Below are positions 16,321 through 23,682 of a stretch of DNA of 64,000 bases, piece after piece. Under the pieces are notes generated by a model. The model searched no databases. It saw only the letters and a list, made by a program, of their open reading frames with translations, and was not told the origin of the DNA. Positions within the stretch are counted from its first letter, which is position 1, and every line of letters begins with the position of its first letter. A program made the translations under genes and the position numbers. The DNA lies in assembly GCF_004005495.1 (NCBI RefSeq), contig NZ_RZYA01000012.1:62001-126000 (forward strand), written 5' to 3'. The DNA comes from Streptomyces antnestii. GTDB taxonomy: Bacteria > Actinomycetota > Actinomycetes > Streptomycetales > Streptomycetaceae.

Positions 16321-17853
16321 TCAGAGTTCCTGACGGCCCTCGTAGCGGCGCGGCAGGCCGAGGGGGTTGTCGTCGCGCAGCTCCGGCGGCAGGAGTGCCT
16401 CGGGGGTGTTCTGGTAGGCGACCGGGCGCAGCCAGCGCTCGACGGCGGTGCCGCCCACGGACGTCGAGGTGGACGTCGTGGCCGGGTACGGGCCGCCGTG
16501 GTGCTGCGCCGGGGCGACGGCGACGCCGGTGGGCCAGGCGTTGACCAGGACGCGGCCCGCGAGCGGGGTGAGCTCGGCGAGGATCTCGGCGCCGCGCCCC
16601 TTGCCGGCGGCCTCGCCCTCGGAGAGGTGGACGGTGGCCGACAGATTGCCGGGCAGCCGCGAGAGCACGGCGGTGACCTGGGCGTCGTCCTCGTAGCGGG
16701 CGACGACCGTGACGGGGCCGAAGCACTCCTCCAGGAGGAGGTCGTGGTCGCCGCCGTCGGTGGCCAGGCGCTGGGCGGGGACCGTGAGGAAGCCGGGGCT
16801 GACGGTGTGCTCGCTGCCGGCGCCCGGGGTGACGGGGGCGTCCACGTCGGGCAGGCCCGCGCGCTCGGCGACGCCCGCGACGAAGTTGTCCCGCATCCGG
16901 TGGTCGAGGAGGACCCCGGCGCCGGTGTCGCTGACGGCGTCGGTGAGGGAGGCGACGACACGGTCTCCGTCGGCGCCCGCGGGGGCGAAGACCAGACCCG
17001 GCTTCACGCAGAACTGGCCGACGCCGAGCGTCATCGAGCCCGCGAGCCCGGCGCCGATCTGCTCGCCGCGCTCGGCCGCGGCCTCCGCCGTGATGACCAC
17101 GGGGTTGAGGGAGCCGAGTTCGCCGTGGAAGGGGATCGGGACCGGACGGGACGACGCGGCGTCGAAGAGCGCGCGTCCGCCCCGTACCGAACCGGTGAAT
17201 CCGGCGGCGGAGACCAGCGGGTGCTTGACCAGCTCGACGCCCGCCTCGAAGCCGTGGACCAGGCCGAGGACGCCCTCCGGGATGCCGTGCCGCGCGGCGG
17301 CCCGGCGGATCACGGAGGCGACCAGCTCGGAGGTGGCCGGGTGGTCGGGGTGGGCCTTGACGACGACGGGGCAGCCCGCGGCGAGCGCGCTCGCGGTGTC
17401 GCCGCCGGGCACGGAGAACGCGAACGGGAAGTTCGACGCCGAGTAGACGGCGACGACACCGAGGGGCACCTTGTAGCGGCGCAGGTCCGGGATCGGCGGG
17501 GTCGCCGTGTCGTCGGGGTGGTCGATGACGATGCCGAGGAAAGCGCCCTCGTCGACGATGTCCGCGAAGGCGCGCAACTGGTAGCTGGTGCGGGCAAGTT
17601 CACCGGTGAGGCGGACCGGGCCGAGCGCGGTCTCCGCGTCGGCGGCCTCCACGAGGTGGTCCTTCGAGGCGTCGAGGAACTCGGCGGCGCTGCGCAGGAA
17701 CGCGGCCCGCACGGTGCGGTCGGCGAGCGAGTCCACGGCGGCGCGCGCGGCGCGGACCGCCTGGTCGACCTCGCCGGCCGTGGCCTCGACCGCCACCTGT
17801 TCCCGGTGCTTCCCGGTTCGGGGGTCGACACTCCAGACTGGTGCTGCTGCCAC
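16321..17853 (-). CDS. Aldehyde dehydrogenase, 2,5-dioxovalerate (alpha-ketoglutarate semialdehyde) type
   Basis: The 510-residue NADP-type aldehyde dehydrogenase has SASNFPFAFSVPGGDTASALAAGCPVVVKAHP (cofactor entry), the general base in FHGELGSLNPVV, the catalytic cysteine in GVGQFCVKPG, and LLLEECFGPVTVV. This layout is that of alpha-ketoglutarate semialdehyde dehydrogenases, which end the oxidative pathways for pentoses, glucarate/galactarate and hydroxyproline by making 2-oxoglutarate. The divergent IclR gene is a common partner of such catabolic genes. A uronate-dehydrogenase-like SDR 5 kb away could feed the same pathway, although the dehydratase steps are not in this window. Confidence 0.85.
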   Translation of the reverse strand: MAAAPVWSVDPRTGKHREQVAVEATAGEVDQAVRAARAAVDSLADRTVRAAFLRSAAEFLDASKDHLVEAADAETALGPVRLTGELARTSYQLRAFADIVDEGAFLGIVIDHPDDTATPPIPDLRRYKVPLGVVAVYSASNFPFAFSVPGGDTASALAAGCPVVVKAHPDHPATSELVASVIRRAAARHGIPEGVLGLVHGFEAGVELVKHPLVSAAGFTGSVRGGRALFDAASSRPVPIPFHGELGSLNPVVITAEAAAERGEQIGAGLAGSMTLGVGQFCVKPGLVFAPAGADGDRVVASLTDAVSDTGAGVLLDHRMRDNFVAGVAERAGLPDVDAPVTPGAGSEHTVSPGFLTVPAQRLATDGGDHDLLLEECFGPVTVVARYEDDAQVTAVLSRLPGNLSATVHLSEGEAAGKGRGAEILAELTPLAGRVLVNAWPTGVAVAPAQHHGGPYPATTSTSTSVGGTAVERWLRPVAYQNTPEALLPPELRDDNPLGLPRRYEGRQEL

Positions 17854-17903
17854 CGCGGGTTCCTCCCAGATCTGCGCCGCTCACCCGACGACGAACAGCA
17901 CCT

Positions 17904-17919
17904 GTTCGATATGCTGAAC
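17904..17919. promoter_or_regulatory. IclR operator candidate in the divergent promoter
   Basis: GTTCGATATGCTGAAC is a dyad with exact arms GTTC and GAAC and a partly symmetric centre. ATATGCT recurs 28 bases downstream at 17937-17943. Both lie between the aldehyde dehydrogenase start (17853) and the IclR start. Confidence 0.4.
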
Positions 17920-17989
17920 GCTGTCCCTGGTGATGAATATGCTACGGAGTCAGGACACTAAGTCCGGTCGAACGAAGGGGTCAAGCGCG

Positions 17990-18763
17990 ATGTCGGCAGG
18001 CGAGACGGGCGGCGGGGCGCAGGTCAAGTCCGCGGTACGGACAGTGGAATTGCTCGAGTACTTCGCGGGCCGGCCCGGAATGCACTCGCTGGCCGCGGTC
18101 CAGGAGGCTGTCGGATATCCCAAGTCCAGCCTGTACATGCTGCTGCGCACACTCGTCGACCTCGGCTGGGTGGAGACCGACGCGACGGGCACGCGGTACG
18201 GGATCGGCGTGCGCGCCCTGCTGGTCGGCACGTCGTACATCGACGGCGACGAGGTGGTGGCCGCGGCCCGCCCCACGCTCGACCGGCTCTCCGACGACAC
18301 CACGGAGACGATCCACCTGGCCCGGCTCGACGGCACGAACGTCGTCTACCTCGCCACCCGCCAGTCCCAGCACTACCTGCGGCCCTTCACCCGCGTCGGC
18401 CGCCGCCTTCCCGCGCACTCCACGTCGCTCGGCAAGGCGCTGCTCGCGACGCACACCGACGAGCAGGTCCGCAAGCTGCTCCCCGAGACGCTCCCGGCGC
18501 TCACCGAGAACACCATCACCGACCGCGAGAAGCTCATCGAGGAGCTGCACACGGTGCGGGAGCGGGGCTTCGCGGTGGACCGTGAGGAGAACACCCTCGG
18601 TCTGCGCTGCTTCGGCGTCGCGATCCCGTACCGCACCCCGGCGCGCGACGCGATCAGCTGCTCGGTGCCGGTGGCGCGCCTCACCCCCGCGCACGAGCAG
18701 CTGGTGAAGGACGCCCTGTTCGACGCCCGCGACCGGCTGGCCATGGCGACGCGGCGGCTCTGA
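17990..18763 (+). CDS. IclR-family transcriptional regulator
   Basis: About 257 residues. An N-terminal winged helix (residues 10-75: VKSAVRTVELLEYFAGRPGMHSLAAV and KSSLYMLLRTLVDLGWV) is followed by the IclR effector domain (PAHSTSLGKALLA, RGFAVDREENTLGLRCFGVAI, ISCSVPVARL). The ATG at 17990 has GAAGGGG ahead of it; an in-frame GTG at 17930 is possible but runs over the operator region. It diverges from the aldehyde dehydrogenase gene and probably controls it in response to a sugar-acid or related catabolite. Confidence 0.9.
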   Translation: MSAGETGGGAQVKSAVRTVELLEYFAGRPGMHSLAAVQEAVGYPKSSLYMLLRTLVDLGWVETDATGTRYGIGVRALLVGTSYIDGDEVVAAARPTLDRLSDDTTETIHLARLDGTNVVYLATRQSQHYLRPFTRVGRRLPAHSTSLGKALLATHTDEQVRKLLPETLPALTENTITDREKLIEELHTVRERGFAVDREENTLGLRCFGVAIPYRTPARDAISCSVPVARLTPAHEQLVKDALFDARDRLAMATRRL

Positions 18764-18830
18764 CGCCGGCGCGCGGCCGGGGACCGTGCCGGGGTCTTGA
18801 TGAGGATTCGCTGAGAAACCGGTGCGGAAC

Positions 18831-18859
18831 GGAACGATTCGCTCTTGGCCGCTCGTCCT
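18831..18859 (+). promoter_or_regulatory. Possible ECF-type promoter ahead of the PBP gene
   Basis: GGAAC at 18831-18835 and CGTCCT at 18854-18859 are 18 bases apart, a layout like cell-envelope-stress (sigma-E) promoters. A second GGAAC sits at 18826. The ATG follows 9 bases after the -10 element with no ribosome binding site. This is weak evidence on its own. Confidence 0.25.
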
Positions 18860-18868
18860 GTGTGCGGG

Positions 18869-20332
18869 ATGAACAAGACGATCAGACGCGCCTCGGTCTT
18901 CTGTCTGCTCCTCGTGCTCGCTCTGCTGGTGAGGGCGACGTGGGTGCAGTTCTACGACGGCCGGGCCCTCGCGGACAACAAGGACAACCGGCGGAACGTG
19001 ATGCGGCAGTACGCGTATCCCCTGGGCGACATCATCGTGGGCGGCCAGGCGGTCACCGGCTCGAAGAGAACGAGCGGTGGCAGCGACCTCGCGTACAAGC
19101 GCACGTACAAGGACGGCGATCTCTATGCGGGTGTGACCGGCTTCAGCTCGCAGGTGTACGGGCAGACGCAGCTGGAGGGCATCTACAAGGACGTCCTCGA
19201 CGGCACGGACGTGCGCCTCAAGAACCCGGTCGACGCGGTCACCGGCAAACACACCGAGCCGGGTGACGTGGTCACGACCATCGACCCGGGCGTGCAGAAG
19301 GCCGCGTACCGCGCGCTCGGCGACAAGAAGGGCGCGGCCGTCGCGATCGACCCGAAGACCGGCAAGGTCCTCGGCCTCGTCTCGACCCCGTCCTTCGACC
19401 CGTCGAAGATCAGCGGCTCGGACCCGGCCACCGACGGCACGGCGTGGACGGCGCTGTCGAAGGACAAGGACCGGCCGACGCTGAACCGCGCGATCAAGCA
19501 GGCGCTGCCGCCGGGCTCCACGTTCAAGCTGGTCGTCGCGGCGGCCGCGCTCGAGGACGGGCTCTACGGGTCGGTGGACACGAAGACCGACAGCCCGAAC
19601 CCGTACCGGCTGCCCGGCACGGCCACCGACCTGCGGAACGAGAGCGCGTCCGCGCCCTGCGAGAACGCCACGATCCGTACGGCCCTGCAGTACTCCTGCA
19701 ACAACGTCTTCGGGAAGATGGCCGTCGACCTGGGCCAGGACAAGGTCAGGGCGATGGCCGAGAAGCTCGGCTTCAACGACGGCGAGCAGGACATGCCGGT
19801 CCGGGCCTCGAAGAGCGTGTACCCGTCGGGCATGGACAAGGCGCAGACGGGTCTGTCGGGCATCGGCCAGTTCGACGTGACGGCGACGCCGCTGCAGATG
19901 GCGATGGTCTCGGCGACGATCGCGAACGGCGGCGAGCAGGCGGCGCCGCACATGGTGTCGCAGGTCACGGACGCCGACGGCAACGCGATCAAGAGCTTCG
20001 CGGACGGCGACGACAAGCGCGTCATGAGCGCGTCCACGGCCTCGCAGCTGCGGTCGGCGATGGAGACGGTCGTGTCGCAGGGCACCGGTACGAACGCGCG
20101 GATCGCGGGCGCGACGGTGGGCGGCAAGACCGGTACGGCCCAGCACGGCGAGAACAACAGCGAGACGCCGTACGCCTGGTTCACGTCGTACGCGAAGGAC
20201 GACTCCACCGGCAAGGAGGTCGCGGTGGCGGTCGTGGTGGAGCAGTCGAACGCGGCCCGCTCGGAGGTGAGCGGCAACGGTCTGGCGGCGCCGATCGCGC
20301 AGGCGATGATGTCGGCGGCGCTCAAGGGATAG
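18869..20332 (+). CDS. Class B penicillin-binding protein (transpeptidase)
   Basis: A 487-residue membrane-anchored D,D-transpeptidase. Residues 5-25 are a single membrane helix (signal anchor). The dimerisation region spans about 40-150. The catalytic domain has the three penicillin-binding motifs: SxxK as GSTFK at about residue 217, SxN as SCN near residue 276, and KTG as KTGTAQHG at about 420. It should cross-link peptidoglycan outside the membrane. No ftsW/rodA lies beside it, unlike the PbpA cell-cycle pair, so this looks like a stand-alone PBP. ATG at 18869 has only a weak GCGGG ahead; an in-frame start at 18845 adds 8 residues. A perfect terminator follows. Confidence 0.92.
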   Translation: MNKTIRRASVFCLLLVLALLVRATWVQFYDGRALADNKDNRRNVMRQYAYPLGDIIVGGQAVTGSKRTSGGSDLAYKRTYKDGDLYAGVTGFSSQVYGQTQLEGIYKDVLDGTDVRLKNPVDAVTGKHTEPGDVVTTIDPGVQKAAYRALGDKKGAAVAIDPKTGKVLGLVSTPSFDPSKISGSDPATDGTAWTALSKDKDRPTLNRAIKQALPPGSTFKLVVAAAALEDGLYGSVDTKTDSPNPYRLPGTATDLRNESASAPCENATIRTALQYSCNNVFGKMAVDLGQDKVRAMAEKLGFNDGEQDMPVRASKSVYPSGMDKAQTGLSGIGQFDVTATPLQMAMVSATIANGGEQAAPHMVSQVTDADGNAIKSFADGDDKRVMSASTASQLRSAMETVVSQGTGTNARIAGATVGGKTGTAQHGENNSETPYAWFTSYAKDDSTGKEVAVAVVVEQSNAARSEVSGNGLAAPIAQAMMSAALKG

Positions 20333-20345
20333 GCGGTAGGCGCAC

Positions 20346-20379
20346 CGGTGGGGCCGGAACACGTGTTCCGGCCCCACCG
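20346..20379. terminator. Perfect palindromic terminator after the PBP gene
   Basis: A 34-base perfect palindrome: 17-bp arms starting CGGTGGGGCCGGAACAC, centred at ACGT. It sits between two convergent genes and likely serves both. It has no T run, as is usual in Streptomyces. Confidence 0.75.
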
Positions 20380-20388
20380 ATGTGCCCG

Positions 20389-20982
20389 CTAGCGGCGCCG
20401 CCCGCGCAGTGTCCGGAGCGCCAGGTGCAGGAAGCCGCGACGGCGCGGCGGGGCCGGCGGCGGTCCGGCGGGCGCGGACACCGGGTCGGTGGCGGCCGCC
20501 TTGGGACGCTTGAACCACGCGTACACGACCCAGTCGCCGCACGGCTCCCAGCCGTCGCGCGCGAGCCGCTCGTCGCGTGCGAGCTGCTCGGCGCGGCTCC
20601 CGCCCGCTCCCGTGGCCACCTCACGCCGGTACTCCCAGCGCCTCGGCCGCTCGGGGTCGCGGTGGCTGACGAAGCGGCCGGGCGGGTCGATCCGCTCGAC
20701 CTCCCAGCCCTCGTCGCCGAACCGGTTGAGCAGTTCCTCGCCGGCGTACGTGTCGGCGAGGAAGCACCAGGTCTCCAGGTGCTCGTCGGCCGGGGCGGAC
20801 GCCCTGTCCGGAGCGAGCCGCCGGGCGAACGCGTCGACCGGCCCGAACGCGTCCTCCGGCTCCGCTCCCCCGGCCCGCGCCAGATACGAGCCGAGGTCGG
20901 CGACGACGGCCGCGACATGGTCCGCCGGAAGCCCGTGCGCCTCGCGCAGCAGCTCCGCGAGGCGGTCGAGATAGCCGGTCAC
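20389..20982 (-). CDS. Conserved hypothetical protein, HAAS-like N-terminus
   Basis: The 197-residue cytoplasmic protein begins MTGYLDRLAELLREAHGLP and AAVVADLGSYLARA, which resembles the helical HAAS (DUF1700-type) domain. The middle part has GWEVERIDPPGRFVSHRDPE and WEYRREV and then GWEPCGDWVVYAWFKRP, two similar beta units of unknown role. The tail is Pro/Ala- and Arg-rich. No catalytic motif or membrane segment is seen. It ends convergently with the PBP gene. I cannot assign a function. Confidence 0.6.
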   Translation of the reverse strand: MTGYLDRLAELLREAHGLPADHVAAVVADLGSYLARAGGAEPEDAFGPVDAFARRLAPDRASAPADEHLETWCFLADTYAGEELLNRFGDEGWEVERIDPPGRFVSHRDPERPRRWEYRREVATGAGGSRAEQLARDERLARDGWEPCGDWVVYAWFKRPKAAATDPVSAPAGPPPAPPRRRGFLHLALRTLRGRRR

Positions 20983-21010
20983 GGCACACGAGCCTACGGC
21001 CCGCCGGCGC

Positions 21011-21805
21011 TCACTCCACGAAGTAGGTCGGGTTGGGGAACTTGTACGTGCGGTCGGCGAAGCCGCCCTGGAGATCCGAGTACTGGTCGCCGAAGTTGCC
21101 GACGATGTCGTACCCGAGCGACTCGATGTGCTTGCGGGTGCCGGACTTGTACTGCACGGTCGTGCACTTCCAGGCGCTCGGGGTGGCGCAGTCGCTCAGG
21201 TAGGCGGGCGGATTCGCCTTGTCCTTGAGGAACATGTGGGCGGCGTCGAGGTTGACGTCGATGCCGGTCTTCCTGAGGTTGGCGACGGCGGCCGCGCGCT
21301 GGGACTCGCCGAGGCCGGAGTTGTAGAAGACCTCGACCCCCTGGGCCTGGGCGTAGGCGACGAGATCGGGTGTGCCGAAGACGGCGGGGCGGTCCGCCTT
21401 GGCGACGTACTCCTTCCAAGTGGCGTCGTTGTAGGTGTAGTTGGTCTTCTTCTCGTAGTCGAGGCTGAGGAGAAGCGTGTCGTCGATGTCGAAGACGACG
21501 GCGGGCTTGACGCCCTTGTGGTGCTCCCGGGCGGCCTCGGCGATCCGCTTCTTCGCACCGGCCTCGATCCGGGCGAGGTCCTGGGCGTACTGGCTGGACG
21601 GGGACGCCTGGTAGACGCCGTCGCTGCCGAGGGTGGTGCCGTAGTAGGAGTCGATCTCCTTGACGAGCTGCCCGATGTTGTGGGGCTCGGCGGTGGTGTC
21701 CGACGAGGCCGGACCGGCGCTCGCGGCACCCGTCCCGTAGAAGGCGGCGCCGGCAAGGACACAGGAGGCCGCGGTGAGGACCGCGATGCGTGTGGGCTTA
21801 TGCAT
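21011..21805 (-). CDS. Secreted HAD-superfamily (class B type) acid phosphatase
   Basis: A 264-residue exported phosphatase. Residues 1-30 form a signal peptide (AVLTAASCVLAGAAFYGTGAASA). The HAD domain has the nucleophile motif VFDIDDTLL at about residue 104, a motif II serine in EVFYNSGLGES, the lysine in FLKDK, and the late acidic motif in DIVGNFGDQYSDL. Such subfamily IIIB enzymes release phosphate from nucleotides or sugar phosphates outside the cell. The length suits the family. PhoX and a nuclease-like protein encoded 5-10 kb away suggest a shared phosphate-scavenging theme, but no PHO box was found at this gene. Confidence 0.88.
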   Translation of the reverse strand: MHKPTRIAVLTAASCVLAGAAFYGTGAASAGPASSDTTAEPHNIGQLVKEIDSYYGTTLGSDGVYQASPSSQYAQDLARIEAGAKKRIAEAAREHHKGVKPAVVFDIDDTLLLSLDYEKKTNYTYNDATWKEYVAKADRPAVFGTPDLVAYAQAQGVEVFYNSGLGESQRAAAVANLRKTGIDVNLDAAHMFLKDKANPPAYLSDCATPSAWKCTTVQYKSGTRKHIESLGYDIVGNFGDQYSDLQGGFADRTYKFPNPTYFVE

Positions 21806-21900
21806 GACAGGTTTCTACGCGCGTCACACCGCCGGCGCGAGAGGTTTGCCGGTGGGCTTTGCCGGATCGATACATGAGCGGGCGCCTGGGGCGAGCGGCG

Positions 21901-22515
21901 TCAGGAAGCGGGCTTCCAGTCCGGGTCACGGCCGCTCAGGCCCACGGCGCGGTCGAGCAGGGGCGCCGACTCCGCCACCGGGACCACCGGGCCGAAGATC
22001 TCGGGGCGGGGGCCCTCCGCGGCCTGGAGGAGGAAGGCGTGGGCGGCCTGGAGCGCGGCCTCGTCGGGCTCGTACTCCTGGCCCGTGGCCCGCGCCAGGT
22101 CCCAGCTGTGGACGACCAGTTCGTCCAGGGCGACGAGCCCGGCCACCCCGCCGGGCAGGTCGACCCCGCCCGCCCGCGTCATCCCCTGCCAGGCCCGCGG
22201 GTCGCGCCAGGCCTCCGCCAGTTCGCCGAGCGCCTTCGTCAGGGTGTCGCGCCAGCCGTCGGTGATGTCGGGCAGGGACGCCGCCGGGTTCGTGTCGGTC
22301 GTCGCACCCAGGTCCTTGCGCCCGGCGTCGCGGAAGGCGACGGTCAGGCCGACGACGTGCCCGAGCAGGTGGCGCACGGCGTACTCCGGGCACGGCGTGG
22401 GCAGGCCGAGCTGGTCCTCGCCCACCCCGTCCGCGAGGCGCGCGACGATCCGGGTCTGCGGGCCGAAGTCCACCATCGGGACGGCCGGGCCGGTCTCATC
22501 GGTCGTGTCGGTCAT
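21901..22515 (-). CDS. TIGR03086-family metal-binding protein (mycothiol-dependent DinB-like fold)
   Basis: The 204-residue protein has the actinobacterial TIGR03086 pattern: TPCPEYAVRHLLGHVVGL with a metal-binding histidine near residue 52, and DELVVHSWDLARATGQ near residue 135 with a second histidine. This fold is shared with DinB and mycothiol-dependent maleylpyruvate isomerases, which bind one metal through three histidines. The substrate is unknown. AAGGAGG precedes the ATG at 22515. Three GTTCA-containing direct repeats lie just upstream and may control it. Confidence 0.85.
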   Translation of the reverse strand: MTDTTDETGPAVPMVDFGPQTRIVARLADGVGEDQLGLPTPCPEYAVRHLLGHVVGLTVAFRDAGRKDLGATTDTNPAASLPDITDGWRDTLTKALGELAEAWRDPRAWQGMTRAGGVDLPGGVAGLVALDELVVHSWDLARATGQEYEPDEAALQAAHAFLLQAAEGPRPEIFGPVVPVAESAPLLDRAVGLSGRDPDWKPAS

Positions 22516-22530
22516 GCGGGGGTCCTCCTT

Positions 22531-22565
22531 CGTTCAAACGCTCGTTCAAACGGCACGTTCAGTCG
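22531..22565. repeat. Three direct repeats upstream of the TIGR03086 gene
   Basis: CGTTCAAACG at 22531-22540 and again at 22543-22552, then CGTTCAGTCG at 22556-22565. Spacings are 12 and 13 bases, so they fall on nearly one face of the helix. They lie 16-50 bases ahead of the minus-strand start at 22515 and look like a multimeric operator. Confidence 0.5.
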
Positions 22566-22778
22566 GTTCTTGCGACAGGTAGACCGTCATGGTCACCGAA
22601 ACTCATCGCCCGCACGGGCAGCGACTCGACGGCCTCGGCGTGCTCGGCTTGCTCGGCGGCGGATTCCCGGCCTCCGCGCGAGACTTGACCGCCCCCGCGG
22701 CCGTCCCTAGCTTTTCCATCGCTGTGAATGCCGTGCACGAATGCGGCCACTCCGCTGACCGATTCGAGGAGATCCCGC

Positions 22779-23588
22779 ATGCCCGCTCCCCGCACCGTCC
22801 TGCTCACCGGCGCCGCCGGGGGCGTCGGCACCCTGATGCGCGGGCTGCTCCCGGCCTACGGCTACGACCTGCGCCTGCTCGACGTGCGGCCGATCGAGGG
22901 CGAGCCGGACGCGATCACGGCCGACCTCGCCGACCGTGCCGCCCTGCGCGAGGCGGTGCGGGGCGTCGACGCGGTCATCCATCTCGCGGGCATCGCCCTC
23001 GAGTCCACGTTCGACAAGATCCTCAGGGCGAACATCGAAGGGCTCCACCACCTCTACGAGGCCGCGCGCGAGGAGGGCGTGCGCCGCATCGTGTTCGCCT
23101 CGTCGAACCACGCGGTCGGCTTCACGCCACGGCCGGCGGACGGCGGCCCCCTGATCCCCGTCGACACCCCCCACCGCCCCGACACGTACTACGGCCTGTC
23201 CAAATCCTTCGGCGAGGACCTGGCGCAGCTCTACTGGGACAAGTACGGCCTCGAGACCGTGTCCGTGCGCATCGGCGCGTGCCTCATGGAGCCGACGGAC
23301 GTCCGGATGATGTCGGTGTGGCTGAGCCCGGGCGACGGCGCACGGCTCTTCGACGCGGCGCTCACCGCCGAGAACGTCGGGCACACCGTCGTCCACGGCT
23401 CGTCCGCGAACACCCGCCTGTGGTGGGACCTCTCCTCCGCGCGGGCGCTCGGTTACGCCCCGCAGGACGACTCGGAGCAGTACGCGGAGAAGCTGCTGGC
23501 CGAGTACGGCGAGCTGGACCCGGACAACCCCGGCCACACACGCCTCGGCGGGCACTTCGTGACGAACCCGCCGGTCTGGCCGCACTAG
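22779..23588 (+). CDS. NAD-dependent SDR, uronate-dehydrogenase-like
   Basis: The 269-residue extended-type SDR has TGAAGGVGTLMRGLL (NAD loop), VDAVIHLAG, ASSNHAVGF and the catalytic YYGLSKSFGEDLA with YxxxK. The closest family I recognise is uronate dehydrogenase (galacturonate/glucuronate to aldarolactone); SSNHAVGF and YGxSKxFGEDLA are typical there. GAGGAG precedes the ATG at 22779. It is not in an operon. Together with the 2,5-dioxovalerate-type dehydrogenase at 16321-17853 it suggests an oxidative uronate route. An NAD-dependent epimerase/dehydratase of other function remains possible. Confidence 0.78.
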   Translation: MPAPRTVLLTGAAGGVGTLMRGLLPAYGYDLRLLDVRPIEGEPDAITADLADRAALREAVRGVDAVIHLAGIALESTFDKILRANIEGLHHLYEAAREEGVRRIVFASSNHAVGFTPRPADGGPLIPVDTPHRPDTYYGLSKSFGEDLAQLYWDKYGLETVSVRIGACLMEPTDVRMMSVWLSPGDGARLFDAALTAENVGHTVVHGSSANTRLWWDLSSARALGYAPQDDSEQYAEKLLAEYGELDPDNPGHTRLGGHFVTNPPVWPH

Positions 23589-23602
23589 GGCGTGTCCGGC
23601 GG
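23585..23602. repeat. 18-bp repeat copy 1 at a gene stop codon
   Basis: CTAGGGCGTGTCCGGCGG includes the TAG stop of the SDR gene. The same 18 bases occur at 38746-38763, again containing the TAG stop of another gene. Confidence 0.75.
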
Positions 23603-23647
23603 CGCGCACCCCTTCGGCGGGCAGGTGCGGAACTCCTCGGCAGGTAA

Positions 23648-23675
23648 GGGAACGGCAAAGCGGCCACGCTCGTTA
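23648..23675 (+). promoter_or_regulatory. ECF/SigR-like promoter of the TerD gene
   Basis: GGGAAC (23648-23653), an 18-base spacer and GTTA (23672-23675). The known SigR form is GGAAT-N18-GTT, so this differs by one base. The ATG at 23683 follows 8 bases later without a ribosome binding site, consistent with a leaderless transcript. Confidence 0.4.
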
Positions 23676-23682
23676 CCCCGGC

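Noticed and set aside
17981..20542. Very long open frame on the minus strand across the IclR and PBP genes
   Set aside because: High GC makes antisense frames open for long distances. It runs through two well-recognised genes, has Arg/Val/Gly-rich shadow composition and no motif or start signal.
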